A stretch of 38,132 bases of DNA, taken from contig JADGJG010000136.1 of assembly GCA_027596195.1 (NCBI GenBank), positions 1 through 38,132 on the forward strand, given 5' to 3'. A model generated the notes under the pieces. That model was given only the letters and a program-made list of their open reading frames with translations. It made no database searches and was not told where the DNA came from. How positions within the stretch are numbered: the first letter of the stretch is position 1; every line of letters begins with the position of its first letter. This DNA is from Podochytrium sp. JEL0797. Taxonomy: Eukaryota > Chytridiomycota > Chytridiomycetes > Chytridiales > Chytriomycetaceae. Both the position numbers and the translations under genes were made by a program. Positions 17,076 through 29,820 of the stretch are shown piece after piece.

Positions 17076-20000
17076 ATGGACGAACAAGACAAAATCGAAA
17101 AGAACAAGGAGAGAGAGGCCAGGAACAAGCAGCTCAAGGCCGAGAAGCTTGCGAAGTTGGAGGCAAAGAAGAAGATGCTGGCCGAGGCAAAGAAGGTCCA
17201 GGATGCTGCTCCTGCCAAGGCAAAGGTATGTGGTGTTGTGGTCGGTTGGGAACGAATCGTGATTCACCTTTTTGGGTGACATCACCTGGGCGGCAAACTG
17301 ATCGTGCGAGGTTACAACGGTCTGGTGAAAGTGGTAGGATCCACCATGATGGGAGGGGAATCCTCTGCCAATACCCTCTCGGGCTTCAGAATCTTGAACC
17401 CACTCGACCCGCAAATTGAATCCAAACAGCTGACCCGATACAACCACCCCCCCACCCATACACGTTCACAGAAAGAAAAAACCAAGGAGGAACCTGAAGT
17501 CTTTGTCCCCGACACGACCCCAGAGGGTGAAAAGAAGGACATGACGAAACCGTTTGCTTCGGCATACAACCCCGTGCAGGTCGAGGCTGCATGGTACTCG
17601 TGGTGGGAGAAGAGCGGATACTTCAAACCGGAGCTCATTGATGGAAAGCCAAAGTAAGTACAATGGAAGATGGGAGGGAACGTGTGGATCGTGAGGTTGG
17701 GATACGGAGGCTTGGCAAGTTCGGGACGTCACTTCGCATACATTCTTACACCACGAACCACTCCGAATGAACCCGAACTCGTGAATCGCAACACCCGCGC
17801 ATCTCAGACCCCAAAAGTATACATTGCCCCTTTTTCTGATTATTCGTTGCCCAGGCCCGCAGGAACCTTTGTCATTTCCATCCCACCACCCAACGTCACC
17901 GGATCATTGCACCTGGGTCACGCTTTGACCAACTCGATCCAAGACTCCCTCACGAGATGGTAAAATACCAAAACCCACCCCCATATTCTCTCCTCGAAAC
18001 TCACTCGCCTGCAGGAACCGCATGCTCGGAAAAACGACTCTCTACGTCCCCGGCTGCGACCACGCCGGAATCGCGACCCAAATCGTGGTGGAAAAGAAAC
18101 TCATGAAGGAACGCAACCTCACGCGTCACGACCTCGGCCGCGAACAATTCGTTTCCGAAATCTGGACCTGGAAGAACGAGTACGGCGACAAAATCTACAA
18201 CCAAATCCGTCGTTTGGGAACCTCTGTTGACTGGGACCGTCAGACGTTCACGATGGACCAAGGCCCTTCGGAAGCTGTGACGGAAGCGTTTGTGAGATTG
18301 CATGAGGAGGGAGTGATTTACAGAGAGAATCGGTTGGTGAACTGGTGTACCAAGTTGAAGACGGCCATTTCGAATTTGGAGGTGGAGAATCTGGAGTTGA
18401 CGGGAAGCACGTTCTTGGCTGTGCCCGACCATGACCCCAAGAAGAAGTATGAGTTTGGTGTGATTGTGAGCTTTGCGTACAAGTTTGAGGACAGCGGTGA
18501 GTGTTTTGATCTGTTGATTTGAACATGTGCGTTTGGGGATTCTGAACTCTTCCTTGCTTTCTCAACACCCAGACGAGGAAATTGTTGTCGCCACGACTCG
18601 TCTCGAAACCATGTTGGGAGACACGGCCATCGCCGTGAACCCCACCGACGAGAGATACACGGACAAGGTGGGCAAATTCGTTGTGCACCCCTTCAACGGA
18701 CGCAAGATCCCCATCATTGCCGACGACTACGTTGACAAGGACTTTGGAACTGGTAACCACTTCGTTTTTTGTTCCCCCCGTGTGTTGTGTTTGGTTGCGA
18801 GAAAGCTGACTCGTTTCTTCCAAGGTGCCGTCAAAATCACCCCGTCCCACGATCAAAACGATTACGCTATGGGAAAACGCCACAACTTGCCCTTCATCAA
18901 CATTTTCACGGACGAAGGAAAGGTCAACGAGGAGGGAGCCCAGTTTGAGGTGAATATTTCTTTCTCCTTTTCGGGACGGGCAGTCGCCCCCTCCCTCGCC
19001 CTCTGCCGATGACTGACATCGACATGAAAAAATAGGGCATGCAACGTTTCGACGCCCGTGTGGCTGTCCAAAAGGCCCTTGCCGAACTCGGCCTCTACAA
19101 AGAAACCAACCCGAACCCCATGCAACTCCCGATCTGCACGCGTTCCAACAACGTGGTCGAGCCGCTCATGAAGCCCCAATGGTGGGTTGACTGCAAGGAC
19201 ATGGCGCAGAAAGCCATGGAGGTTGTGCGGTCCGGAGAGCTCGAGATTCTGCCCAAGACGAGTGAGAAGGAGTGGTTCTCGTGGTTGGAGAAGATTCAAG
19301 ATTGGTGCATCAGTCGGCAGTTGTGGTGGGGACACCGCGTGCCGGCGTACTTCGTGAGAATTGCTGGACAGGAGAATGATGTGGGTTTTTTTATTTTTTT
19401 TATTTGGTTGCGGTTTGTTGAATCTTGTGGTTTGTTTGCAGTCCTTGGATGGAAAGTACTGGGTGTCCGGAAGATCTGAGGCTGAGGCTTTGGAAAAGGC
19501 TCACGCGCGTTTCCCTGATGTGGACAAGAAGGACATTGTTTTGGAGCAAGGTATCCCCCCCCATCTCCGAAACCCAACCTTTCGCAACCAGAATCAAAAA
19601 TTAACCTATGTAAACGTTCACGTCAGACCCCGACGTTCTCGACACGTGGTTCTCGTCCGGACTCTGGCCCTTCTCGGTGCAAGGATGGCCCAAGCAGTCG
19701 GCTGACTTGGAGCACTTTTACCCCAACGCGCTTCTCGAGACTGGATGGGATATTCTGTTCTTCTGGGTCGCGAGAATGGTTATGATGGGAATCAAGTTGA
19801 CTGGAAAGGTTCCGTTCAAGCAGGTGTGTCTCGCTTTTTGATTTCTGCTGCAATCTTGTGTCTCGCATTCGATTGCTGAAACTCCTCGATCCCAAATTCA
19901 GGTCTTCTGCCACGCCATGGTCCGCGACGCTCACGGCCGCAAAATGTCGAAGTCTCTCGGAAACGTGATTGACCCCCTCGACGTGATTGAAGGCATCTCT

Positions 20001-21358
20001 TTGCAAGACCTCCAAGCGCGTTTGGAGTCTGGAAACTTGGACCCGCGTGAAGTCGTCAAGGCCCAGGAAGGCCAGAAGAAGGACTTCCCGAACGGAATTC
20101 CCCAGTGCGGTACCGACGCTTTGCGCTTCACGCTCTTGAACTACTCATCCGGTGGCAGAGACATCAATTTGGATATCCTGCGTGTTGAAGGATACAGAAA
20201 GTTCTGTAACAAGCTCTGGAACGCCGTGTTGAAGATGGGACTTGACAAGTTGGGCGCCAACTTTGTGCCCCAGCCGTCTGAGATCTACGTGACTGGAAAG
20301 GAGTCCCTTGCCGACTCATGGATCCTGCACAAGCTCAACATTGCTGCTCGCGAAACGAACGCGGCGCTTGAAGAGAGAAACTTCATGCAGGCCACGAACG
20401 TTGTGTACCATTTCTGGATGTACGAGGTGTGCGACGTGTACCTTGAGATTTGCAAGCCCGTGTTGGCTGGAACGGATGAAGTTGCGCGTCGCGCGTGCAG
20501 GGACACGTTGTACACGGTGTTGGATGCTGGGTTGAAGTTGTTGCACCCCATGATGCCGTTTGTGACGGAGGAGTTGTGGCAGAGGTTGCCGAGACGGGAC
20601 AACGATTTGTTGGGCGAGACCATCATGAGAGCCAAGTTCCCTGTTGAGGTACGTGTCTGTTTTTTGAGTGTGGATTCTGTTGTGTGACGTTTTTGACGGG
20701 GTTTCTTGACAGTTGGCCGCGTGGAACAACCCTGAGGCTGAGGGTGATTTCGAGAATGTCAACAAGGTTGTGCGTGCCGCTCGTTCGTTGTTGGCCGACT
20801 ACAACATCAAGAAGGAGGGTCAATGTAAGAAATCCATATTTGCGCCTTGCCTGCTCGTTCTAATCGAACCCCCATGCTGCCGCAGTGTTTGTTCAAACCA
20901 CGAACCCCGCCCTCTTCGCCACCCTCCAAACCGAAGGCGTTACCATCTGCACGGGACTCATCAAGGGCGCCAAGTCCCTCCAGGTCCTGTCCTCCACGGA
21001 CACGGTTCCTGCTGGATGCGCTGTGACCCCCGTTTCCGGGGACTGCAACGTGCACCTGCTTGTGAAGGGCATGGTTGACTTTGACGCTGAGATCAAGAAG
21101 CTCGAGGCCAGCAAGGCGAAAGCGAGCTCGGCGTTGGCGGAGTTGAACAAGAAGATGGGGGCGGCGGATTACGAGAAGAAGGTGAAGCCTGAGGTGCAGG
21201 AAACGAACGCGACCAAGGTATGGTTTTTTTGATGTATGTCTTGGTCGAGATTTTCTGAACTGGTTTTGTTTGTGTAACGTTAGAAAACCACTTTGGAAAC
21301 TGAGTTGGTGACCTTGGCGAACGCCATCAAGAACTTTGCGAGCTTGAAGGACATGTGA
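17076..21358 (+). CDS. VAS1: valyl-tRNA synthetase
   Basis: Thirteen exons are predicted: 17076-17225, 17472-17653, 17855-17959, 18015-18496, 18573-18752, 18825-18949, 19036-19380, 19442-19550, 19627-19823, 19902-20648, 20713-20824, 20886-21217 and 21284-21358, giving 996 aa; every phase closes. It is a class I enzyme: HIGH motif HLGH (about residues 130-133, in [15 protein letters not shown]), the CP1 editing domain with [18 protein letters not shown], the conserved [31 protein letters not shown], and KMSKS (about 589-593). The C-terminal anticodon-binding domain ends in the ValRS-specific coiled coil ([23 protein letters not shown]). The N-terminal 50 residues are Lys/Glu-rich. Introns 1 and 2 (246 and 201 nt) are the longest in the window. 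Convergent with the ABC transporter (107 bp between stops). Confidence 0.97.
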
Positions 21359-21416
21359 TTTCAACGAGAATCAAGGGAGGAGGAGTGTTGGGCGGTCTTT
21401 TCGAAGATGATGGTTG

Positions 21417-21422
21417 AATAAA
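21417..21422 (+). terminator. poly(A) signal AATAAA of ValRS
   Basis: AATAAA lies 59 nt after the ValRS stop and 44 bp from the stop of the convergent ABC gene. Confidence 0.6.
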
Positions 21423-21465
21423 AACAAAGCAAGGTTTTCTTTTGAAATTCTCCCCTCCCATCCTG

Positions 21466-24400
21466 TTATTCATTTCGAAAACGGGAAAAATAAGCAATCT
21501 TTGCTGGTGGTCCAAACTCAACCAGCCGTCCCTCATCCAACACCATGACGAGATCATAATCCATAATCGTGTTCTGATGAAAAGATGAACATGAGATTGA
21601 TTCAAATCGACCAAAAACAAATACCAGTCGATGCGCCACCGTCAACATTGTTGCTCCATGGAACACGCCTCCTTTGCCCCTCAACAATTTCGCAATCAAC
21701 TCTTCGGTATCGTGATCAATGGAGCTGGTCGGTTCGTCCATGGCAATAATCTTGCTCCTTTTCAGAAGCGCCCTCGCGAGACAAACCAGCTGTTTTTGAC
21801 CAATGCTCAAACTGTCGATGCTTGCGTCGAGTTGTCCCGAGAGTCGAGCGATCGTTTCGCTCAGCTGAACAGACGCAAGAGCGTTCCACAATTCCGTATC
21901 GCCATAGATTCCAGCGGGATCGAGATTGAATCGGAGCGTCCCGTGAAAGCAAAAAGGATCTTGCGGAATGCTCGACACACAGGACCGCAGCGTTTTGAGA
22001 TCCAACTCGGCCGTGTCGATTCCATCGATCGTTACGCTTCCTTCGGGAACCACGAACCGGAAAATAGCTTGCAAGAGGGTCGACTTGCCGGACCCTGTTC
22101 TTCCAACAATGGCGACAGTTGAACCTGCTGGGATGTGGACGGAAATGTTTTTCAACACGGGCTTGGTGGAGGGTGGGTATTTGACGGAGAGGTTTCTGAT
22201 CGTGATTTCACCGCAGGAAGGCCATGGTGGGTGGGGTGTTGTGATGGAAAGGGGTTGGGGTTCGGGAGGGATGTTGCAGAATTCCAAGACTCGTTCGACG
22301 GAGGTCATGAGGTTCTCGGTCTGTGCAGGAAATGCGGTTTAAAGCTTGCAAATTCATGAGAAATTACACGAAAACGAACCTCTGCACTTTGTCGGAACGC
22401 CCATTGCAGCACACCAACGAGATTCAACGAATAAGTCAACACGAGTCCCAAACTTGCCCCGGACAAACCCCCCGCTGAACCCACACCCACGGCACAAAAC
22501 GTGACCACAATGTTGAACACGGCCGCTACGAGATCCAATCGCAAACCGAGCCACCGCGCAAGTCCCAAACTGAGAATCGAAATTTTGGAGTTCTCGTTCT
22601 GCAGGTCCATCAGCGTATTGATGAACCGCGGTTCGGCATGAAACGCGCGCAAGGTTGATAAACCGGCGAGAGTGACTGAGATTGTAGAGAAAATAGGGGA
22701 ACGCGTGATGGCTTCTTGGCGCTTGAGTTGTCGTGAAGAGGTCAAGTAGAGAGTTTGGAGGTGCCAGAACACGAACGCGATCACAGGAACAGTTGTGAGG
22801 ACAACAGGAAGGAAGAACATGGCAAGAAAAAGTGCTGCGATTGAGGACAGAGAGGTGTTGATGAAATCAAACATGGTGAAGGGAAGGACTTCGTCCACGC
22901 GATTCAGATCGCTTGAAAATCGGCTGTGAAAGGACGCAAAAGCTATCAATACGCTACACTGAATTAGAATGAGGAAGACGTACTTGAGAATGCGACCCGC
23001 CGGGTTCTCGACAAAAAACCGCATTTCGGCTTCAAATACGCTTCGGACAAGCGTCTGTGACATTTTGAGAGAGCATTCCAAACACAACTCAAAGAAAAGC
23101 AGAGTGCGTCCCATGACTGTTACCAACGTAATAGTGCTCAATAGTAGAAGAATGATGCCCCAACTGGAATCCTGCTGAGCGTCTGGAAGCTGCGACGACC
23201 ATTGTCCGATCCACCAATCCGTCAAAATCAGCAGACACTGACTTGATAAGCATGCAAGCACGAGGATGAGTATCCATGTGGAAGAGGAGCCGGATCGAAA
23301 GAAGTCGCGGTAGACTGAAAATGAGACAACTCCTTCTGTCGCATCTTCATTCAACAGCGACTCAATGGACGAAGTGTCTTGGTCAACGGCCATCTCATTT
23401 TCTGCTGTCGCAAATGTCTCGGCATCGTCGAAGCCCTCGCCGATTGACGGGTTCTTCACAACACCCACGCCCCCCTTTGTGCTCGCATACGGCCCAAACG
23501 AAACAACTCTCCCATTCTCCAGCAGCAGAACCAAATCCGAAGCGCGTAAATATTGAGTCTGATGCGTCACCAGTATCCTTGCCTTGTCTTTCAAAAATCC
23601 GTTAACGCAGTCATCAACCAGCTGTCTGAAACGAATAGAGTCAGTGGGGGGTCAGCGAGAGGTAAATTGAAAGATACACAGTACCTTCCAACTTTTCCAT
23701 CCACCGCAGACAACGGGTCGTCCATCAACACCAAGTCCGCGTCCGCATAGCAGGCTCTCGCAAGTCCGACGCGAGATTTTTGTCCGCCGCTCAACGACAC
23801 ACCACGTTCCCCAACTTTCGTTTGAAGCCCGTCCGTCCACATTTCCAAATCGCGCTCCAAAGCGCACGCTTTGATCACCGCTGCGAGTTTTTGTACGTCG
23901 AACACGTGTCCAAACACAATGTTGTCTTGGACGGTTCCAGAAACGATCCAAGGCGTTTGGCAAGCGTACGAGATCCGGAGTCCTGGCCGTGAGTAGAAAG
24001 TCCCAGAGGAATGTAGTTCGTGCAGAATGCCATTCAACAACGAGGACTGAACGCGGCGTTACCAAAACAAAATCAAAACATTCAAGTCACATACCTTTCC
24101 AGCTCCAACAGGGCCAAAAACAACGATCATCTGACCTTTATTCACGACTAAATCGATTTCATGAAGGGTTGGATGGGAAGGTAGCTCGTTCGGCCAAGTG
24201 AATGAGCATGACTTCAAGAAAACCAATGTCGATTCTTCGGCACCAGCTGGAGCATATTCTATAGACGGAGTCTCGATTTCTGGCAGCGACAGAAAGTTTT
24301 GAATGCGGCGAAACGAAACCAAGGATTCGGCGCAGAACTGGACGGCTTGAACGGGCAAATCAGAATATTATCCAAAGAAAAAATGCGAAAATTAAATACT

Positions 24401-25502
24401 GCTCACCAAGCGGGAAATGGAGGCCCATATTCCATTTCAGAGTTTGCAACAGAGCCACAGTGGTGAACACTTTGGTTGGCGACAAGATCCCGCCCGACAG
24501 GCAAAAAAAAAAGCCAAAAGTGAACAGTTCGACAATGCATGACAGCATTTGGTAGATGGAGAGATTAACGGCTTTGAGCACAGCTGCATTCCTCATTTGC
24601 GAAACCTCCTCCTCGCGAAACGTGTCGACATGCTCAATCAAGGGCTCCTCCCAACAATTCATCTTCATGACGAATACTCCTTGGATCATATCCGATACGA
24701 ATTGCAGCCGATTATCTCGCGGTTTCACGCACGCGTTTCGGTATTTGGCAAAAAGGTCTGACAGGTGAGCTTGTGCGGGAATGATGAGAAGGGTGACGAA
24801 GGAAGCCACGAAGGCCGCAGGTCCGATCTGCCAGTACATCATTCCAGTTACTATGACGAGAACGAGCGGTGCGATCACGACGTACGCGAAAAACGCCGCT
24901 GCTTGCTCAAACCGGTCGACATCCGTCGCAATCAAGCCCACAGCGTGACCAGACGATGCATGCGAGATGGGGAGGTTCATGCACTTGCGATAGATAGATC
25001 CGGTAAATGCGATGCGAACATCCAGACCGAGTTTGGCGTTGAGCCAGCGGGTGACGTGACGAATCACGGCACCAGCAAGGCCGATCACAGCGAGTTCGAA
25101 GCAGTACGTGAGAGCTTGATTCACGTCTCTTGTGTTCGAATCTTTCTCGAACCAGGTGAGGAGCAATCCGAGGCAGAAAGCAATGAGGATGTTCAACGAC
25201 TCTTCGACGCCAGTTGCAGCCAAGACAGCCACTATGGACCATCTGTTGAGCTTGATAGTGGTCCATGCAAGAGAAGTGCCGAAATGCTTTTCGTGGCTCC
25301 AGGCTTTTGACAGCCGAGAAGAGAGGAGCGCTGCTTCGTCGGCGAAATCGAGCGGTGCCCAGTCGTCCGTGATGAGCGGCCTTTCTCTGCCCCGTTCGAT
25401 GGCTTCGCGGACATAGGAAAAGCTCCACTGCGAGAGGAACGACGATGAGTGTCGCGCTGGGAACCGTCGCTGATTCGGCAGAAGTGGAGATTCCGCAGAC
25501 AT
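21466..25502 (-). CDS. ABC transporter, subfamily C (MRP type), full-length
   Basis: Seven exons are predicted: 25502-24407, 24345-24095, 24046-23685, 23625-22984, 22923-22380, 22320-21625 and 21573-21466, giving 1232 aa with closing phases. Order is TMD1 (about residues 90-365), NBD1, TMD2, NBD2. NBD1: Walker A GPVGAGK (split by intron 2), signature LSGGQKSRVGLARA, Walker B LVLMDDPLSAVD. NBD2: Walker A GRTGSGKSTL, signature LSIGQKQLVCLARAL, Walker B IIAMDEPTSSID, and a late H-loop (VAHRL). The D-for-E at the NBD1 catalytic base is the usual ABCC asymmetry. No N-terminal TMD0 is seen. Family members export glutathione conjugates and other organic anions at the plasma or vacuolar membrane; substrate here is unknown. 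The N-terminal linker PLITDDWAPLD is typical of the family. Confidence 0.94.
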
Positions 25503-25799
25503 GTTTAAAAATAAAACGCGTTCAAAAACGCAGTTCAGTTCTGCTCTTATTCCAGCCATGCGGTTGGGGAGACGCGATCTTGCCGAAAATTGTTTGGCTA
25601 TCGGTTCATCATCACGCCCGAAATGCAACGAGCGAATGTCCTTCGCGGAACACATTCAATTTTGAACACGCGATCAGGAAAAGGATCTTTGAAGGTTGGA
25701 GTCAAGAATGGGTAGCTTCTGGCTTGTGGTTTGGCATTCAGCATTGTTGTCCGAAAAACGATCTCCAAGCAACCTGTGCTTGGCTTGTGCTCCCACTCG
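25503..25799. promoter_or_regulatory. divergent region between ABCC and CTC1
   Basis: A 297-bp gap between ATGs. It may also hold a small upstream coding exon of CTC1, because the CTC1 frame stays open back to 25716 and short ORFs start at 25556 and 25709, but no convincing splice junction was found. Confidence 0.4.
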
Positions 25800-28700
25800 A
25801 TGCCACCCTCCTCCCAGCGCATCCTGCGACTCGCAACACTCTCTGGCGGATATAGCCACGATTTCAATAACCCTGGGGTTCTGATCGGGACTCTTGCTGT
25901 CGTTCGAGACGAACTTTTCTTTTCCGACGGATCGAATGCGCCCAACGTTTCCGTTGCCCTTCTTCCCTCGGCCCAACTCTCTTTCGCAAGGCAACTTCAA
26001 AATGCACCTTCCTATGCAATCCTTGTCCTCGACTGGCGCTTGATTGACGGACTGTTGATGATCACCGAGTGCCTGTTTCCAACCGCCAAAGACCAACTCC
26101 ACCTTGCCCGCCTTGCCATCTTTGAACTGGCAACGCAAGAGATTCAAGCTATCCGTAACTCATGTGCCATCGAGTGGCGAGCAGCTTGTGCGACTCTACT
26201 CCAATCGAATGCGACGGCCACGATGCCCTTTGAATTCAACATGCTCCTGAACGCTGCCGAAGAGAAGGAATGCAAGCCTATTGAGGGTGGAATGACGCAG
26301 ATTCGAAAGCTCAAGCAGATTTCGCTGTTTGGGAAAATCGAGTCCAAGTCGGCCGTGCTCGAGATTGGCGGGTCGCGCTTCTTTATTGTGAGGATGGTTT
26401 GCGGAGATTCGATTTTGAATTCAGGCTTGGATGATGAGCAGGCTGGTGGAGCCAGGTAGGGCGAAATCGCGTTTTGCGCGTTCAAAAGCGTTCTCACGAA
26501 ATTCCGACAGACTCGCTTCGGCTCACATAATGTTCGAACAATCCTCAAAAGCTCCCCCTCTTCCACTACATTGCCAAATTACGTATCTTTTTGAATCGAT
26601 CCTGGTCAACCAACTATACGTCTTCCTCCACTTGGATTCGAAGCAGATCCGATTCTCGACCAAACTGCCGGACCCCGATGATCCCAAAAGCAACATCAAA
26701 AAACTCCTCTCCTACAACGCGAATCGCTCTCAAGTTCACCCATTGGACGAATCAACCGCCGAGCAGTTCATCGCCGAGCGCCGAACTCTCTCAACAACCT
26801 TTCCAACCACCCCCCTCCCATCATCCCCGCGACCACCTCAACCCGAATACCCACGGACCAAAATCATCACATACACTGGCAGAATCACGAAAACCATTGA
26901 CGCGGACCTGTCCAAATACCAGCTCGACCACAAACACGACCTCTACCTCACATACCACCCACTTCTCCCCACAATCGAACGACTCTTGCAACCCGGCGTG
27001 TCCATCATACTCCACAACATCCACACGATTTTGTTCGAAAGCGCCGACCTCGGGAATCCGGCACCCAAACGCGCTATTCTCGTCGCCTGTCTCAACACGA
27101 CTGTTGAAATCGAACACATGTCGCAGGACCACGTCCCAGAACCACTCCCCCTCCCACCCTCGCGGCGCACGAACCGCGATCAAATGAAGCAAAAATGGGC
27201 GGGCCTCAACCTCATGGACTTGATTGTGCTCGACGACCTCTTTCAACTGTTTCTCGGAATCGATGCCCACCATCCTCGCGAATCGGCTGTGTGGTTTCAA
27301 CTTGCCAAAGCGGTTGTGAGGAGGTCCAAAGGGTTCACGGAGTGGCCGAAAGGTGCGGGGGATGTGAAACTGGGAACGGTGTTGGCGCATCAGTGGGAGT
27401 GTGGGGTTGCAGAGGAGAGGTATGATCGGCCGTTTTTGGTGTCAGTTAAAATGTTGGCGGGCGATTTGGCGGTTGAGAATGAGGAGGAGATGGGGGTGGT
27501 TGAGGAGTATGTTGAGAGGATGACGCGAGATATGTGTGGGAAGGAGAAGGGGGAGTGGAAATGGATGGAGTCGACTAGAGGGGCGGGTGGGTCCGAGTAT
27601 GAGTTCAAGGTGTTTGGGAAAGACGAGTTGGGGGCGGAAGGGTGTTTTTTGATGGGCAGGATCGAGTGGAGGAATGGCGGGTTGTGGTTCACGGACTCAA
27701 GTGGGTCGGACCCGATACTGGTTGTTGTACTCCGACCTCTTGATACTCCACAAGCGGACCAGGACGAATCAAAACCGTGGGAGTTGGGTGGTTGGGTTGT
27801 GATTTTGGAGTTTGAGATTGTGGTCGAGGTCCTTGGGGTACACCATTCGAATGACGCGACTCTCCCGGTACTCAAGAGATATATTCGGTGTTTGACAAAG
27901 GACTGCCTATTCAAAAGCTGGTTTGTGGAGGATTCTGTGGGTTGTGGCGCAGCAGTGTTGGAGATGGTTGAAGTGCAGGACGACATGTTGGAGCCAGTGG
28001 TGATTCGCGTGGGACACCGGAGCACACCTTCACTTGAGCTGGGAGCGGATGGATCCTTGGGTGTGAAGGGTCGATTACATGGCAACCTGTGGAGGGTTTC
28101 TGCGGCAAATGGCAAACTTCAAGTTGTGGAGAGTTTCGACAACGCAATTTGCGAAGTCTATCAGGAGTCGATGCCTTTTTGGCCCATTCTTGAGCACGAT
28201 GGTTTGTCTTCTTCTTACCTGGGGTGACTTTGGCGTGTTGCGTTCGTTAACCATGTTGCGCTTTGTTCAATCCAGGTTATTTCTTGATCTCAAACGTTCG
28301 GTTATGTCTGTTTGACGGCGACGAACCAAACAAAACACCAAGCATGTATTGCCGGCTTACAAGCTTTTCCAAAGTCACTCGAATCCATTCCGCAAGGCCC
28401 CCAAATACACAATCGACCGGTCACTTTGACCTCACCCACCACCAGCCACATCTATACCTTAATCCAATTCCCTCTCTCCCACAGCCATTCTCAATCCAAC
28501 ACCTCCACCGCACCCTCTCCACCGCCACAATCCCCTATAAATCTTTCCACCCAACCCTCGTCTCACTCCGCGGAACCATCGTCTCCAAATCCTTCGCCAC
28601 AAGCGCCCCCTGGGACCTCCACGACCGCCTCCCAGCCATCCACCTCTTCAACGCCCACAACGTCGGAATCGCACGATACGATCGAATCCTGGTCGTCAAA

Positions 28701-29759
28701 ATCGCGGATCTCGAACCCAACGATGACATGACTTCCATTGCCCATTCCACAGCCACATCCACGCTTCAAGTTTACTTGGACGTGAGGAACCAAGTGTTTG
28801 AACTCGGCGTGACTCCTGGAACGTATGTCCACATTCATCGCCTCGGAATCAAATCCAGCGCTTCGACGCGCGCGTTGTATGGTCAATCCGTGTCTGAAAC
28901 TTCGATCCAAATCTTGCACACGTCCTCCGCAACGAATTCAACGGCTGAGCAGCAGAAGCGGGACTCGTTGGCACAGTATTTCGCGCAAATCCTGCATACG
29001 CTTCCGAGACTCTTTTTGGTCCACGTGTATAATATCCCCGCGATCCTCAAGCAGCATACCTTTACGATCCTCTGTAACGTGACACACGTGGAGCAAGTGG
29101 AGATGTGGTGCGAGTGTACGGGGTGTCGGGTCAAGTTGACGTCGTTTGAAAGTGCATGCGCGTGTCGCGTTCCCGAGGGAGGTGCGAAACCGCCGGCGAG
29201 CGTTCAAGGAAGCGCCAAAGTGTTTGTGGAGGATGGGAGCTGCGAGGCGGTGGTGTTGGTGGAGACGTTTGAAGGGATGGCGGGGTTGTTTGGGGAACGG
29301 AGAAGAAAGAGGGTCGAGGAGGCGGTGTTGAGTGCGGCTGGGAGTGGAGTTGTGGAGTGGTACAGGAATCCTGTGTGGTTGAGTGAAGAGTATCGCGTGC
29401 GCGCGGATACGACTTGTGATGATAATGGGGAGGGAGGTGGGTTTGAATCGGCACGGAAAGCGCTGCATGATGCTGTGGAGGATGTGTCGTTCACGGCTGA
29501 TTTTGTCCTGTGCTGTCGATTGATTGCATCCTCGTGGGTGGGAGACGGGGAGGCGGATGAAGAAGCGGAAGAGTATGATTTACGGAATTTGGATACGTCC
29601 GTGTTGTATTCGCGTGTTGGATTGAAGGATTTGATCCGAAAACAAGTCAAGTTGGTGGATGGGTTGGCGGTTCCGGTATGGGCACCACCGAGGATCGTTT
29701 TGCATGGGTTTTACGTTGAAGCAGCGGATGCAGTGGTTGAGGCCTCGAGGTTGTTATAA
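25800..29759 (+). CDS. CTC1: CST telomere maintenance complex subunit CTC1
   Basis: Three exons are predicted: 25800-26455, 26511-28201 and 28276-29759, giving about 1276 aa (human CTC1 is about 1217). Collinear similarities to CTC1, from memory: an opening OB strand (VLIGTLAVV); the central block ITYTGRITKTI, QLDHKHDLYLTYH, LQPGVSIILHNIHTIL and AILVACLN; and the C-terminal block SLRGTIVSKS, LDV and GVTPGTYVHIHRLGIK. A Cys cluster (CECTGC...CAC, about residues 1060-1080) follows, then VFVEDGSCEAVV, which match the OB-G zinc-ribbon region. CTC1 forms CST with STN1 and TEN1, binding telomeric ssDNA and recruiting Pol-alpha/primase. The start is uncertain: 25800 is the first AUG in the open frame. 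Last exon GC-rich. Convergent with cyclin L, 56 bp apart. Confidence 0.86.
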
Positions 29760-29814
29760 ACTGTCTTCGATTTTTTGCTCTCACCGACTTTTCAAGGAAA
29801 AGTATATATTTTAA

Positions 29815-29820
29815 TTTATT
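29815..29820 (-). terminator. AATAAA overlapping the cyclin L stop codon
   Basis: The minus-strand AATAAA contains the TAA stop (29818-29816), so the poly(A) signal overlaps the end of the coding region. Confidence 0.5.
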
